Below, piece after piece: positions 11,400-23,252 of a DNA stretch of 64,000 nucleotides. How positions within the stretch are numbered: position 1 is the first letter of the stretch; each line of letters begins with the position of its first letter. The position numbers were made by a program, and so were the translations under genes. Source of the stretch: Hermatobates lingyangjiaoensis (taxonomy: Eukaryota > Arthropoda > Insecta > Hemiptera > Hermatobatidae); contig JAPFBL010000231.1 of assembly GCA_026182355.1 (NCBI GenBank), forward strand, positions 558,001 to 622,000, written 5' to 3'. A model generated the notes under the pieces. That model had not been told where the DNA came from. It saw only the letters and a program-made list of their open reading frames with translations, and did no database searches.

Positions 11400-11582
11400 A
11401 AATTCAAAACGAAGGAAACACAAAGAAAGACGTCCTCCTGCGGGACTCTTCGCTCTTCACACCTCCTGATGACGACGAAGGTCGAAATATCGATGTGAGT
11501 TATGTCCGTGTCTTTCTGTGTGTTTCCTTAGTTTTGAATTTATTTTATTTAAAAAAGTCCGCTGGACCGTTTCTTTTAATTG
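11397..11582. mobile_element. Inverted pseudo-LTR dimer, family A, with intact hammerhead-like motif
   Basis: The left arm (11397-11435) and right arm (11511-11548) are inverted copies of TTTTGAATTTA...GTGTTTCC sequence. The right arm carries an extra 35-bp tail (AAAAAAGTCCGCTGGACCGT part) up to a TA tract at 11583. The motif at 11466-11491 is complete: CTGATGA, spacer C, stem GAC/GTC around a GAAG loop, GAA, palindrome ATAT, then C. Helix I can form from TCACA-CC-TC upstream and GA-TGTGA downstream. A frame across the tail could encode a leader peptide, but this is not certain. Confidence 0.75.
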
Positions 11583-11639
11583 TATATATATATTATATTA
11601 CCACCTTATTTCATTAATTTCTTTTGAACTATTTTGTAT

Positions 11640-11805
11640 TAATAATATTATTATATTTACTCATGTATTTTTCCCTTCATACTGTTATATTTATTGTTTA
11701 TTTTTTATAGTGTCTGGGAGTTATGTCGTTGAATTTTATGAGTATTTAGTCTATAAAATTTTGATATTCGAATGTAATGATTTAAAATATGGATATTCAA
11801 AATTG
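11640..11805. repeat. 165-bp direct repeat, copy 1
   Basis: About 165 bp here (from AATATTATTATATTTACTCA to GGATATTCAAAA) recur almost identically at 13438-13602, with only a few differences visible. It has no coding potential that I trust. Confidence 0.85.
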
Positions 11806-12275
11806 AAAAAAAAAACCCTAATTCAATTACAGTTTAGGAAAATACTTCGTTTTTAAGGACTTTACTGTTAGTTTAATTATGTAAGCATACATTTTCTGAA
11901 ATTATAGCAAAATATTAAGATAGTATATAACTACGTAAACTCTGCCCTAGGCAATTTACAGGAATCATTATAATTAATGATTTGGTTACTAAAATTCCGC
12001 AGTGAGTACTTAATCCTATTTACTCACTAGTTATTGCCAACTATTTATCATTTTTAACTACTATGTCAATTACTACAATTATATAATGTCTGATAGATTA
12101 AATTATATAAATAATTTATATTTAACCAGCTGACCCTGCCAACTGTGTAATGCCAACTCTTAGTGAATATCGTGTTACTTTAAGCTTTTTTAACATACAT
12201 GTCATATACATTTATACTTTATACTTTATACAAATTACTAAGTATATTTTACTTAAGTAATATTTTGCCAATATA

Positions 12276-12867
12276 TTTTTTATTGTCGTGCTTGTAAATA
12301 TACATTTTTTGTTTTCCTATCTGGTGCAAGCACAAATAAATTTGATGGTTTTCGAACTCGTGAACACCTAACATACAGCTGTCCATGTGAGTAGCATGGA
12401 TTTATCAAATTTAATCCACATACTTGCAATGATTGTCCCTGTACTTTGTTAATGGTCGTTGCAAAGTCTAGTCGTACAGGAAACTATAAACGTTTGAATT
12501 CAAATTGACGATCTGTTATCATAGGAACGCGTGGTAGTAGTACTCGTACATGTTCACCTTGGTGTTTCCCATTTAAAATGGTTGCCTCTATTATGTTATT
12601 CATTTTTTTTACTGATAGCCTAGTCCCATTGCATAGTCGTGGTGGGTTTATATTTCGTAGAAGGATGTTGAAAGAACTAATTTTCAAAGATAAAATATGC
12701 GTTGGCATTCCTGGTAATTCTAATGAAATTAAAAATTCTATTGGATAATTAACTGATTTATCGTGATTGACAACAGTATCTGTAGACCTACATATTGTTC
12801 CTTCACCAGGTATTACATTTTGAATTATGCAGTTTATTGAATTCACATCAATGTTTTTGGCTGCCAA
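12276..12867 (-). pseudogene. Helitron helicase C-terminal region with one in-frame stop
   Basis: The minus-strand frame from 12867 starts with NCIIQNVIPGEG and holds the helicase blocks in order: VNYPIEFL.SLELPGMP, LLRNINPPRLCNGTRLSV, the PR segment, then EFKRL. A TAG at 12484-12486 replaces what is usually CAG. The same frame then continues without a shift through FPVRLDFATTINKVQGQSLQ and HGQLYV.CSRV to LAPDRK and a stop near 12276. One nonsense codon is thus the only visible lesion in this segment. The family function is DNA unwinding during rolling-circle transposition. Upstream helicase motifs lie at 13141-13720 in degraded form. Confidence 0.85.
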
Positions 12868-13140
12868 TATACCATGCTAATGCTATTATTATAGTATTAG
12901 CGAGCTATAAAATAATATTAAGATATTTACTTTATACTGAATAACAGTTTTTAGATATAACTGTTTTTAGATATTACAGGACCATATCATCTAACAGTGT
13001 GTGGATATACAGACAGACACACATTAAATATAAAAAAAATGAACTATATAATATAAAAAAATGTACACACATTATTTATATATATATAGATTTAGTTGTA
13101 TAAAATTATATTCGATACTAACCCATTGATTATTTTTTTA

Positions 13141-13420
13141 ATTCTGCGCTAAATTTGGAAAGACTTTGGCAATCTATTCATCAGTGGATTTTACAAGATG
13201 ACAAACGTTTTCTGGTAATGTAATACAGTGTGTGGATTCGTCCATTTCCATTTTACCATTCCCAATATCTAACAATTGTTTTACAAATCGTCCAGAATAT
13301 TCATCTTGTCATTGAACACACATATTGCTCTTTAAAGATATTTTCTCCACATACCGCCATAACACTGATGATTTGAGACATGCATTTACTCAAATCATGT
13401 AAATAATTTTATTAACATGA
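13141..13420 (-). pseudogene. Helitron helicase middle region, degraded
   Basis: On the minus strand this reads SSVLWRYVEKISLKSNMCVQ, then a stop, then LLDIGNGKM.MDESTHCITLPENVCHLV and VFPNLAQN. It matches the segment between the Walker B region and the C-terminal core of Helitron helicases (LW..V..L.L..NMRVQ; LLDIGNGK; ITLPEN). Several stop codons interrupt it. Confidence 0.8.
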
Positions 13421-13437
13421 TTAATAGTTTAATGATT

Positions 13438-13602
13438 TATAATATTATTATATTTACTCATGTATTTTTCCCTTCATACTGTTATATTTATTGTTTATTT
13501 TTTATAGTGTCTGGGAGTTATGTCGTTGAATTTTATTAGTATTTAGTCTATAAAATTATGATATTCGAATGTAATGATTTAAAATATGGATATTCAAAAA
13601 TT
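13438..13602. repeat. 165-bp direct repeat, copy 2
   Basis: This near-identical copy of 11640-11805 interrupts the helicase relic between its Walker B-like block (13623-13720) and its middle region (13141-13420). It therefore arrived after, or by rearrangement of, the Helitron. Confidence 0.85.
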
Positions 13603-13622
13603 TTCAAAAATACACCTGCACA

Positions 13623-13720
13623 TTGTATGGTCATCCATCTGCAGGTGTTGAACGTGGTATAACTGGTAAAGTTTGTCAAAAATCACCAGCTAGCAAAATG
13701 AATGCACCACCTAAGAGCCG
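13623..13720 (-). pseudogene. Helitron helicase Walker B-region fragment
   Basis: The minus strand gives LGGAFILLAGDF, a stop, then QTLPVIPRSTPADG. This is the LLAGDFRQTLPVIPR block that follows the nucleotide-binding site in Helitron helicases. TGG/CGG-type codons have become stops. It is separated from the next helicase piece by the 165-bp repeat. Confidence 0.8.
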
Positions 13721-14194
13721 CTTTGGTTCTAACATCGTCTTAACTCATTACAACATTTCAAATTTTTTTTAAATAAATCTCTAAATGAAAATTTTATTTC
13801 ACATAATAACTGTCCAAGTCAATGAAAACAATGTAAATAAATGCAAACAAATCTGACCAGTAATTCTGGTGAATTACCAGGTCTAACATTCACCAGGAGA
13901 CAGTAAGTTCTTATTATATTATAGATAACCTATTGTATTAGGTGGTTTATTATTGCAAAACAAAATTTCCGTTTTTATAATTTGTTCAGGAGCACCTAGA
14001 ACAACTCTGATTTAAAAAAAAAATGCACATAAACTTCCCGAGGATATACCTGATAATTTCCCAAACTTATACGGTGATTGGATGTATGATTTTCGAATCT
14101 ATTGAGTACAGACAGACAGACACACATTCATTTTTATATATATAGATTTAGCTTGTATAAAATTATATTCGACCGACCGGATACCTATAGATAG

Positions 14195-14625
14195 GAGCAG
14201 ACATCACATGTATATGACCAGATATCATACAAAACACTGATTAACAGTGACATACATCACACAACAAACTGATAGAACCAGACATCACACAACATACTGA
14301 TAGGAATGATCAAACATTATACAACATACTTTTAGACATGATCAGATATCACACAACATAATGATGGACAGGGTCAGATATCACACAAAACACCGATTAA
14401 CAGTGCCATACATCACACAACACCCCGATAAACAGAACCAGACATCACACAACAAAATCATGGACAGGACCACATATCACACAAAACACCAATTAACAGT
14501 GCCATACATCACACAACACACCGATATACAAGACCAGACATCACACAACACACCGATAGACGTATCAGACATCACAAAACATACTGATGGACAGAACCAG
14601 ACAGCACACAGCATACTACGGAGAA
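14195..14625. repeat. ~31-bp minisatellite with higher-order units
   Basis: About 14 diverged copies of a unit near 31 bp (ACATCACACAACAYACYGAT plus a variable end) lie head to tail. Variants recur in order: the variant with ATTAACAGTG appears at about 14239, 14395 and 14491. The last two repeats are about 96 bp apart, so three monomers form a higher-order unit. The 97-codon frame at 14361-14654 is simply the array read through, since 31 is not divisible by three and the frame is not maintained. Confidence 0.9.
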
Positions 14626-14814
14626 TACCATACAGTATACTAAGCATACTCTGAAGATAGATGTGCTTCCAAAGCAAATCGAGAATCATGGCTAGGAATT
14701 ATATTAGTAATGTAACCAGTGGCCTAGGTGGCACAAATGATGTAAACATGTTTGGCTTTAAACATTCTAAAATACTTAAAGACACATGTAAAATGATGGG
14801 GGTGAGTAATGTAA

Positions 14815-14965
14815 TGTAAGGAACTCACAATGCAGTAGGAGGGAGAAGGTCCTCGGCCGGCTCTCTGTGCAGTCGCCTACCTGGAACAAAGGGGGGCCGT
14901 AAAGCATCGTCTTCAAAGCACAAGCTCGAGTGTCGAGTGCCGCCTTTCCTGTCATCAAACACATC
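14815..14965. other. Short GC-rich island of unknown nature
   Basis: About 150 bp are markedly richer in GC than everything around them. On the minus strand a 63-codon frame crosses it, and CAG/GT-like boundaries (near 14952 and 14886) could frame a 66-bp exon. I recognise no protein motif. It might be an exon, or a fragment of an unknown element. Confidence 0.25.
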
Positions 14966-17378
14966 AACAGAGTGTTCTTTTTAAGGCAGCAAAGTGAAAG
15001 TAATTATGTAGCTTATAGCTGATCGTTGAACTAATTGTGATTTAACATTTACTAAAGAAAAATTCAAAAATCATAGCCAACAAGTAACTTACATTCATAA
15101 ATAGTCAAATATCGATAAAAGTAATAAAAGTTACTTTTAATTTAACAAAATATACATAATTGGTGAAAAAAACCAAGCATTATAGATTCCATTTAAATCT
15201 AATGACATTTAAAATCAACAGACCCGAGTTCTAATCTTAAAATTTGTAAACTTTTTTAAAATGCCGTTTTATTTCTTTTCAATTAATAATACTTTTACCA
15301 ATTTGACGGGATATAACTAATATTATATTCATTTTTGCTAATTTAGAATATTTGTAGTGACTGAAATGAAGTTGTCATGACGCAACTAATATTTGTTTTC
15401 TTCATTCCCAAGATCTAAGATAGAGAGCCATTATTAAAAAGAAAAGCATCCCCTGCTTTTCAGAACGGTTTATATCATCAATTGAAAGCTGTTCAATAAA
15501 AATTTTATTGTAATTATATACAGTAGTTAAATAATTGAACCTTAAATAAGTTAGAATTTTATTATCAAAAGAAAAAATATATATATAAAGTAAAATAATA
15601 AAAAACTATAATCATGGAGCTGTTTTTATGAAGAAAAGTATTCCCTGTATATTTTCTTGATTGCTCAAAAGTATTAATTCAATATTTAATTGCAAATGTA
15701 CAAATTGTGACTAGAAAAAAACTATAACAACTAAAATCCATTATGATTTCATTAAAATAAATAAAAAAATAAAATACACTAATTAAAATAAAAAAAATTG
15801 ATAAGAAAATATACTAAAAATTGAATATGATTACGAAGTAGATAATTTCAGTAAGCACAACTCCTATGGCGATATGAAGGTCATGGAAACATATATATTG
15901 GGCTTTATTAGTGTAAATAATGTGTTTCTCATATTATTTATAACGTATTTATATATAAATATATAAAATAAGTAAGCCTCTCAAAACAAAACAAAACAAG
16001 ATAGTTTTAGATCTACTTGTGGCTATACATCTTGAAAAATTGTATTTATATAAAAACTGTGGTATTAAAAACATGTTTAAAAACGCTAAAGCTTTTATAC
16101 CGTACTCCAGAAAATTGTTAATTATCTGGCGTACAACAACTTATTAATAAATAAATTAATGAATATTTAGTCATAAATAGTTCACATTAAATTAATAAAA
16201 AATATCTTAATGAACTGAGAAATAAACAACTGAACAACAAAATATAACATGTTTAGATAAGAAAGTGGCACCATAACATTTAAGATATTCTTCTCATATT
16301 GTGTAATGAGATAATGAAAACATTAGTACGAAGATATTAGTTTAACATGAGTTTAAGTATTCTATGATATTTGAAAAAAGATATAAAATAAATGAAAGGA
16401 AGGATAAATTTCGTATATGATATAATGATTAAGCCAGTTTTACAAGAAAATAATAGAGAAAGAAAAAGAGAGGGAAAGAAAAGAAAGAAAGATGGAGAGA
16501 GAAATTGAGAGATAGAGAGATTAAGAAGAGAAAAGAGGAACTTTTCGAATCTAAAAAACTTGTGGAAAAGACGCAATGAGATTTATTGAGTTGAATCACC
16601 AAGTGGAAAATTAGGGCGGTAACTTGTGTTGGAGGTACTAAAAAAAAAAAAAAAAAACTTAACCACATTATTGTAGTTTGTATTCTTGAATTCACCAAAG
16701 TAGAAGGTAAACGTGGAAATTAAATCTAGTATCAAAGACTGCCTGCTCGTAACTAATGTAAAGTACTTAATAGTTTTTCATATTTAGAAATGATTTTAAA
16801 TTATGAGTCATACCTAGAATGGTATTAAAGGAAATTTTAATAATATTATCCTGTTAAATTGATTCATAAATGAGAAAAATGAATTTTCATTCTTTATAAT
16901 AACTCTCTTATTTCATTTACTTCTATTTAATGAGAATATAAGCAGTGTTATCAAGATTTTTGATGTTGAAACAATAACATTTTAATTTAAATGATAACGT
17001 AATTACTGCTATCACCTTTGGATAACACTATCAGATAATTTAACAACTAATTTAAAAATGAATTAACATTTTGACTTGTAAAATGAGGATCTGAAATAAA
17101 GCTGACCAAAAAAAAGGTCAGCAAATTATTAATTTTAATAATGATTACATTTGAGGTTGAAAGAACATAAATTCCATTAAATACAATGGAGTATGAGAGA
17201 GTAAAATTTCTAAACATTTGTGGAGCTCCTAAATATTATGAGGATTGGCCCTACCAGACTAATATAATATTAATTTCAAAGTAAACAAGTGGAGTAAAAA
17301 ATCAACTTCAAAAGAACGGTAAATGAACAGAAGATTGACTAAGATACTTCTACCAAAAGAAGTGGACATCATCAGAGA
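14966..17378. other. AT-rich DNA without a recognised gene
   Basis: No gene or known element was recognised. A purine-rich GA stretch lies at about 16445-16545 and a poly(A) run near 16640. The overlapping minus-strand frames there only reflect this composition. Confidence 0.5.
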
Positions 17379-17470
17379 CCCAGTATCGGTGATGCTCTGA
17401 TGAAAGGTTGAAAGATCAGCGTAATTTTTCTGAATTTCTTACTGTACTTTGAACATATATATATATTTAA
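17379..17470 (+). mobile_element. Truncated pseudo-LTR fragment, family F-like
   Basis: CTCTGATGAAAGGTTGAAAG at 17395-17414 and the following TTTCTTACTGTACTTTGAAC resemble the family F arm at 11112-11190. A (TA)n tract begins directly after it at about 17457. The hairpin of the hammerhead-like motif has eroded. Confidence 0.45.
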
Positions 17471-18600
17471 TCTGAAACAATAACTATTAAAACTAATCAG
17501 TTTGAATTAACTTTGTTTTATTTCTTTGTTTACCTATTTCAATTGACGCATTCGTGTTAATTCTCATTACTTTGATTCTAGGATCGTTACTGATATGTTC
17601 CAGTGAACAGTAACCTTCCTATATGATATTTAGCAACATGGTGAAATTTTTGCAATAGAACAATCTTCGTATCCTTTATACAGTAGCATATAGTATTCCA
17701 TAATATTATAACTTTACGTTTTATTAATTTTTTAAGTATCTTCAATCACCGAGTTTACAACATTGCTTATTTTATTTTTCCTAAGTATCTGACCAAACAA
17801 TTATTATAATCGCATATAACTAGGCTCTATTATGGATTATTAATTATAACCACTGCACTTTCCAGGGCAATTTCTTGTATAAACCAATGTCAACATCGTT
17901 TCAATTCATTTTTAATTTCAGTTTTCCATCAAATCAATGGATACTAAAATATTAATTTTATAATGATTACAGAACTTATACTTTTATTTCAAATTTGATA
18001 TATATACTTATAAATATACTACTACTATTTGCCAAATTTGGCAGGATGCATTAAGTCACATTATTAGCACACTGCTGGAAATACACATCTGCTGAACTTT
18101 ATTACAGTATTCATCTTTCTAGCTTAAAAATTCAGTAGATTTTAAACTTCAAATTAATTCATAATTGGTGCGTCAAGATATTTTATAAATTTCCTGTCTA
18201 ATTTATTTCTCTTGTTGGATTCTAATAAAGTAAATTTTTAGCTATTGTAAACAAGTCCCAGAAGTAGAGCAAGTTGCTTTATTCAAAGTAAAATTTTGCA
18301 TATTTTAGGCTCACATCATGTGTAGTACACAACTTTTAAATAGTTGATATATGCATAGTTCTTAATGTTTTAGGATTTGTAGTTTGATGATAAAAATATT
18401 TTCTGAAACCATAAATAGTACTAAAGTACTAAAAATTCTCTTTGTTTATGATGAAAATTTGTTAAATAACAATGCAGATCATATTACTATTCATATACTA
18501 CAACCAGCCATTATTGGGATTAATTCCATTATAACTGTCAACTGTGCTATGCCGAGCATGAACACAATATCAAGAAAGTAGATTTCAATTGAGGTAATAC
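17471..18600. other. AT-rich DNA without a recognised gene
   Basis: No gene or element recognised. The frame at 18384-18581 has no motif I know. Confidence 0.45.
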
Positions 18601-18659
18601 TTAGTCAAAAACAATAGAGAATATCACATAGCCACACATATCCACCCACCCATGCACTT

Positions 18660-18660
<1 letters not shown>

Positions 18661-18691
<31 letters not shown>

Positions 18692-18732
18692 CACACACAC
18701 ACACATACACGCACCCACCCACCCACCAGCGC

Positions 18733-18780
<48 letters not shown>

Positions 18781-18790
18781 GCACGCACCC
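18661..18790. repeat. Compound (CA)n microsatellite
   Basis: Long CA runs are broken by CCA, ACGC and CACC variants. The cysteine/valine frame on the minus strand is the repeat translated and is not a protein. Confidence 0.95.
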
Positions 18791-20150
18791 ACCATTACTT
18801 AAACACATACATGCAAAAATACTGAATCACTAATAAATCAGGTTACACACACACAAAGACATCCTCGAAAAACTTGTAAAATGCCTCAGAGGGTCTCAAA
18901 ACTTGTAAATCAGGCAAAATAAAGAAATACGTTTTTTTTTTACTGTTACTATGATTAACTTATAGTTTACTGATTGCTCTTTGACAATGAGCTACCTCGA
19001 AAAACTTTAAATGTTTTCTATTCATATTGAATTTGTGATTGGTTCTTTAATTTTATTGGGAACTAAAAAGATCAAATTGAATTATATTTTCATAGTTATA
19101 TGGTAAATTTAAAGTTTTACCTTTTTTTCTCTGATAGGCTTTAGATAAAATATGCTGAAGCAGACATTGGACAAATGGAATGGTGTAACAGTTTTAGTAT
19201 CCAGATGATAGGAAGGTCTTGTTTGAAGTGCAAATAAAATGAGCTAACGAACTTCCTTACCTTCTGCCCTTTACTGAATTCTTATAAAATAAGTCTCTTG
19301 TTTAACTTGGTATCACTTCTGTTCAATAAATCACACTTTTTTTTTTATTACAATCTTACGAAATCAAACCTGATAGGATTTTGGTCAAGGAATCTGTTTT
19401 TTTTTTTGTTTTCTTTTCGCCATTACCTGATTTACATTTCAATTAACATGTTTAAGTATACTCAATGTGTATGCAGTTAATGCATTATTTCGGTATCTTA
19501 TGTACCTTAAAATGTATGTGTACAAGTTTGATCATAAGACGATAAGTTATAAGTGAAAAGGTTGAAAACCCACAGAACACATGAATTTAACATATAGAGC
19601 TTTGGCAAAAAAAACACATCTCATTTAAAAAAAAATAAATCCGTTTTGAAATAATGTTAGCAATAATTTGCATCATGACTAAGTCATGTTGAAGTTCATA
19701 AGAACCCACATTTTTAGAACATAAATAGAATTTTAAAAACAATCTGGAGTGGCCTACACTTATTTATAGTATAAATAAACTTAATATCAAAGTTCTTGGT
19801 TATATAATATATAATGTACCATTTAGTCATAATATAAATGGTATATAACATTATAAATTTAGCCATTATATATTCCCAGGAGGAAGTATATAAACAACAT
19901 TATTTTTTATCTTGATAATAAAGTAATTTGAATATTTGTTTAATAAATTTAAGATTTTTTTAAATAGACTGGATTTTTCAGTTGGCTATTTGCTGCGCTG
20001 CGGCAATACAGCAGGACCTACAGCATAGCCAATACGACCGCTACTGATATCAAAGAGCGGTGCAGAGCTAGTGTTTCAAAGAAACAGTTCTCATTTCATT
20101 TGAACTCAATACCACAAATGACCTGGTTATCTAAGTTGTAACTATTACGA
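18791..20150. other. AT-rich DNA without a recognised gene
   Basis: No gene recognised. A slightly GC-richer patch at about 19985-20070 has no identifiable coding motif. Confidence 0.45.
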
Positions 20151-20154
20151 CAAT

Positions 20155-20470
20155 ATAGTATATAGTTTGTGAGTTTGTCTGTTCACCAACTTTCCGTGGA
20201 GATAGAGACCTCAAAGTATAATATATATTATTTATTACCTGAATAATATTAAATCAAAGAAAATTATTATTTAATTCCAAAAATTGGAGCCAGGGTAGCC
20301 AGTGGTTTTCGTGCTCGCCGATGATAGTAGTGCAAATGAATTATACATTTAATATTAGCGTAATATAAACACTGGTAATAAAGTAAGGTATGGAACCATA
20401 GTAGCCCAGTGGCTTGAATGCTCGCCGATTGCAGTAGCACAAATATATTATAAATAAATGTAAAAAAAAA
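20155..20470 (+). repeat. Repeat A copy 1: leader plus two tandem units
   Basis: A leader (TTGTCTGTTCACCAACTTTC then CCGTGGAGATAGAGAC) is followed by two units that begin at about 20286 and 20393. Each unit starts with a sequence like GGARCCAGRGTAGCCCAGTG and contains TGCTCGCCGAT. The word TAGCCCAGTGG fits a tRNA A box, although no B box follows. The same arrangement recurs at 21420-22010. Confidence 0.75.
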
Positions 20471-20814
20471 ATTTGAATTTAAAAATTGAATAATATATAA
20501 TATATTATTATATAATATAATATATTATTATTTATTATATTTTGGTTTGCCATATTAATAATATAAGTTTTTTTCTGTATAACATTTTTACTCTTTTCAT
20601 ATCCCCGCTCCCTGATAACATTGATTACTGATTGCAGGCAGTTTTTCACTCAGTTTTTTAGATAAATCGGTTTTTGATTCATAACATGGGAAGAGTAATA
20701 ATTAAAAATTCTTTACTTGTAGAATTTATATACCAAGAAGTTACTGTATTACCCTTTTCATGCCTTATATTTTTTTTTATCCAGAAATACAAATATAACA
20801 TCTATTCTGTATAA

Positions 20815-21011
20815 GTCAGAGGTTACAACTCTTTGTTCTTCCATGAACCTGAAAAAAGACAGCTAATGTGGTGTATACAGATGCATTTGCTTAACACTAT
20901 ACTAATAATGATATTTCTAATATTTTATAATTTCTAATGATATTTCGTAATACCATGTATAATCTCCGATTTTTTGAAAAAGTACCCGTCAAAAACGGAA
21001 ACATTTACTAG
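20815..21011 (+). mobile_element. Helitron 3' end, copy 1
   Basis: This segment is homologous to 23030-23253, the 3' part of the complete Helitron. It contains the remains of the helicase C-terminus and ends with the hairpin CCGT-CAAAA-ACGG, then CATTTACTAG and a T. The CTRR ending with a short hairpin just upstream is the Helitron 3' signature. The 5' end of this copy was not found. Confidence 0.8.
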
Positions 21012-21419
21012 TTAAAAAATATTTTTTTTTAACAATTTTGCAATCAAATTAAAGAAGTAATTGTGTCAATGTTGCAAACTAAATTCAATAATCAGAATTG
21101 TAAGGCTATGTTATAATTGTTCAAAGATTAAAAAAGGAATAGTTGTAACGTAAACAAACTTACAATGATATAATTTACAGAATTAAATCTATTTTGTTGC
21201 TGGAAATTGATTTCAAAAGTAATTATGTAAAATTCAATTGAAAATGTAACTTAATTTGTTTTTGATAGTATGGAACCAAACTCAAGAGCTATTTTATATT
21301 ATATATGTAAACGATAAGATGAAATTTTATAATATAAATATAAACGAATATTAACATATTTTTAAAAAAAATAATTATATTCACAACAATTTAAATTAAT
21401 AATTACTACTAGCTAAATC

Positions 21420-22010
21420 TCTATATATAATGTTCCTGAGTTTGTTTCTTTGTTTGTTCACTAATTTTCCGTGGAGACAGAGACCCTAAATTATAATTTA
21501 TATTATTTATTACCTGAATAATGTTAAATAAAAGAAATTATTGTTTAATTCTAAAAACTCGAGACAGGGTAGCCAGTGGCTTGCGTGCTCGCCGATGACA
21601 ATAGTGCAAATGTATTATATATAAATGTAAAAAAAAAAAAAATTAATGTTTGCGAAATATAAACACAGGTAATAAAGTAAAGTATGGAACCAGAGTAGCC
21701 CAGAGGCTTGTATATTCGCCGATGACAGTTGTGCAAATATATTACAAATAATTGTAACATAAAAATTTTTTTGAATTTATATTTGAATAGTATAAAGTAA
21801 TACTAATGGTAATAAAGTAAAAGCATGGAGCCAGGGTAGCCAGTCACTTGCGTGCTCGCCGATGACAATCGTGCAAATGTATTATAAATAAATGTAACAA
21901 ACTTTTTTTAATTTAATATTTGCGGAATATAAACACTGGTAATAAAGTAAGTTAAAGAACCAGAGTAGTTCAATGGCTTGCGTGCTCACTGCTGACAGTA
22001 GCACAAGTAT
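21420..22010 (+). repeat. Repeat A copy 2: leader plus four tandem units
   Basis: The same leader (TTCCGTGGAGACAGAGACCC) is followed by four units of 129-140 bp starting at about 21553, 21688, 21828 and 21957. Each has the tRNA A-box-like word and TGCTCGCCGAT or a variant. The array ends exactly where the next Helitron begins. The minus-strand frame at 21551-21760 is incidental. Confidence 0.8.
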
Positions 22011-22011
22011 A

Positions 22012-23252
22012 TCTATATAAATAAAAGAAAGGTTTTGTCTGTATATTGCTTAGAACTGACTCATTTCAAGTTTTCTTTATGTTTCATACATTAGAGAAAC
22101 CGAATTCACCCTTAGAATAATTTCTGTCTGACGGTACGCAGGTTTGTCGGTTAGTCCGCAAAATATTGTTACCAGTAAACTCAGCCACCATAAGACAGAG
22201 CAAGCTGAAACACTGAGAGTAGATTTGTGTTTGCCTAACTTAAAACCTAAGCTTTAAATGGATTGAATGAAGATATGAAGTGAAGTTATGAACTTTAAGC
22301 CATGTTTCCCTAACTACACAGGTATGTTTAGTTTGAAAATATATAGGTATAGCAAGTAGGTACTGTTAGTTGACTTTAATTTTATTTGCGGACTTGAATA
22401 TATTGCGTATTTGAGCTTATTGAAAAGCTGTTTCCCCGAGTTCAAAATGTACTATCTATTCAGAATAAATGGTTTTGTGAACGAGCAAATTTCAACCATT
22501 GCTAATGAACAGGCAGGAAAAGTCAACAAACAAGTTCTTGCGCTATATCAAGCAGAAGAAACAACTTAAGAGTAAGTAAAGAGAGTGATTAGTAATGAGG
22601 AAGCAGTTCATTATCCAAGTGAATTTCTTGACTCCGTGACTACTCCTGGACTGCCTGCTCATGAATAAAAAGTTCATGTAGGATTACCATCATGTTGCGA
22701 TTTAGTATCAGTAACAAATTTCATGTCACGAAGTTTGAGTGCCCCAAAAATGTGCAACGGGACACGAATCTGAGTTCATGATCTGAACAGCTACGCCATA
22801 GAGCTGGACATCATGACTGGGTGTGTTACTGGGGAGTCTGTGGGTATACCACGCATACTATTGATTCCGAGTAACTATCTGTTTCCATCTAAACGATTGC
22901 AATGTCCAGTCAGCTTCCGTTCTGCAATGACTGTTACTAAGTCGCAAGGAAAAACCCTAAAACCTACCGTAGGAATTAAAGTGAGTGACACCAAGTTTTT
23001 CTTACATGGTCAACTGTAATTTGTTTGCCTAAGAGTCAGTGGTTCCAACTCTTTGTTCTTACATATACCTGAAGGACAGGCAGCTAAAGTGGAGTATACA
23101 CCTAATGCATTTGTTAAGCTAATGCATTTGCTTAACATTGTACTAATAATATTATTGTCTACTATTCTATAATTTCTAATGATATTTTGGAATACCAACT
23201 ATCATCCCCGATTTTTTGAAAAAGTACCCGTTAAGGACAGGCACGTTTACTA

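Larger units (their letters stand above)
12126..14146 (-). mobile_element. Decayed Helitron, minus strand (composite)
   Basis: Read on the minus strand, a Helitron-like 5' end (A|TCTATATATATAAAAATG) starts at 14146 and a 3' end of the CTRR-T type (GGCAGGGTCAGCTGG then T) closes at 12126. Helicase fragments lie between them in the expected order, all on the minus strand. However, a second copy of the 5'-end-like sequence sits at about 13094, and the similarity between the two continues outside the supposed 5' end, so part of the structure may be a duplication. A 165-bp foreign repeat (13438-13602) splits the helicase relic. The element is dead. Confidence 0.6.

Noticed and set aside
11166..11423. 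Minus-strand frame with repeated YI residues
   Set aside because: It is (TA)n translated plus pieces of two modules; the same applies to frames at 23216-23431 and 38672-38875.
14195..14625. CRISPR-like array
   Set aside because: Repeats are contiguous without unique spacers and the DNA is clearly eukaryotic.
14361..14654. 97-codon frame in the minisatellite
   Set aside because: The repeat unit is not a multiple of three and the frame encodes no consistent repeat; it is incidental.
18605..18808. Cysteine/valine-rich minus-strand frame
   Set aside because: Translation of the (CA)n tract, not a protein.
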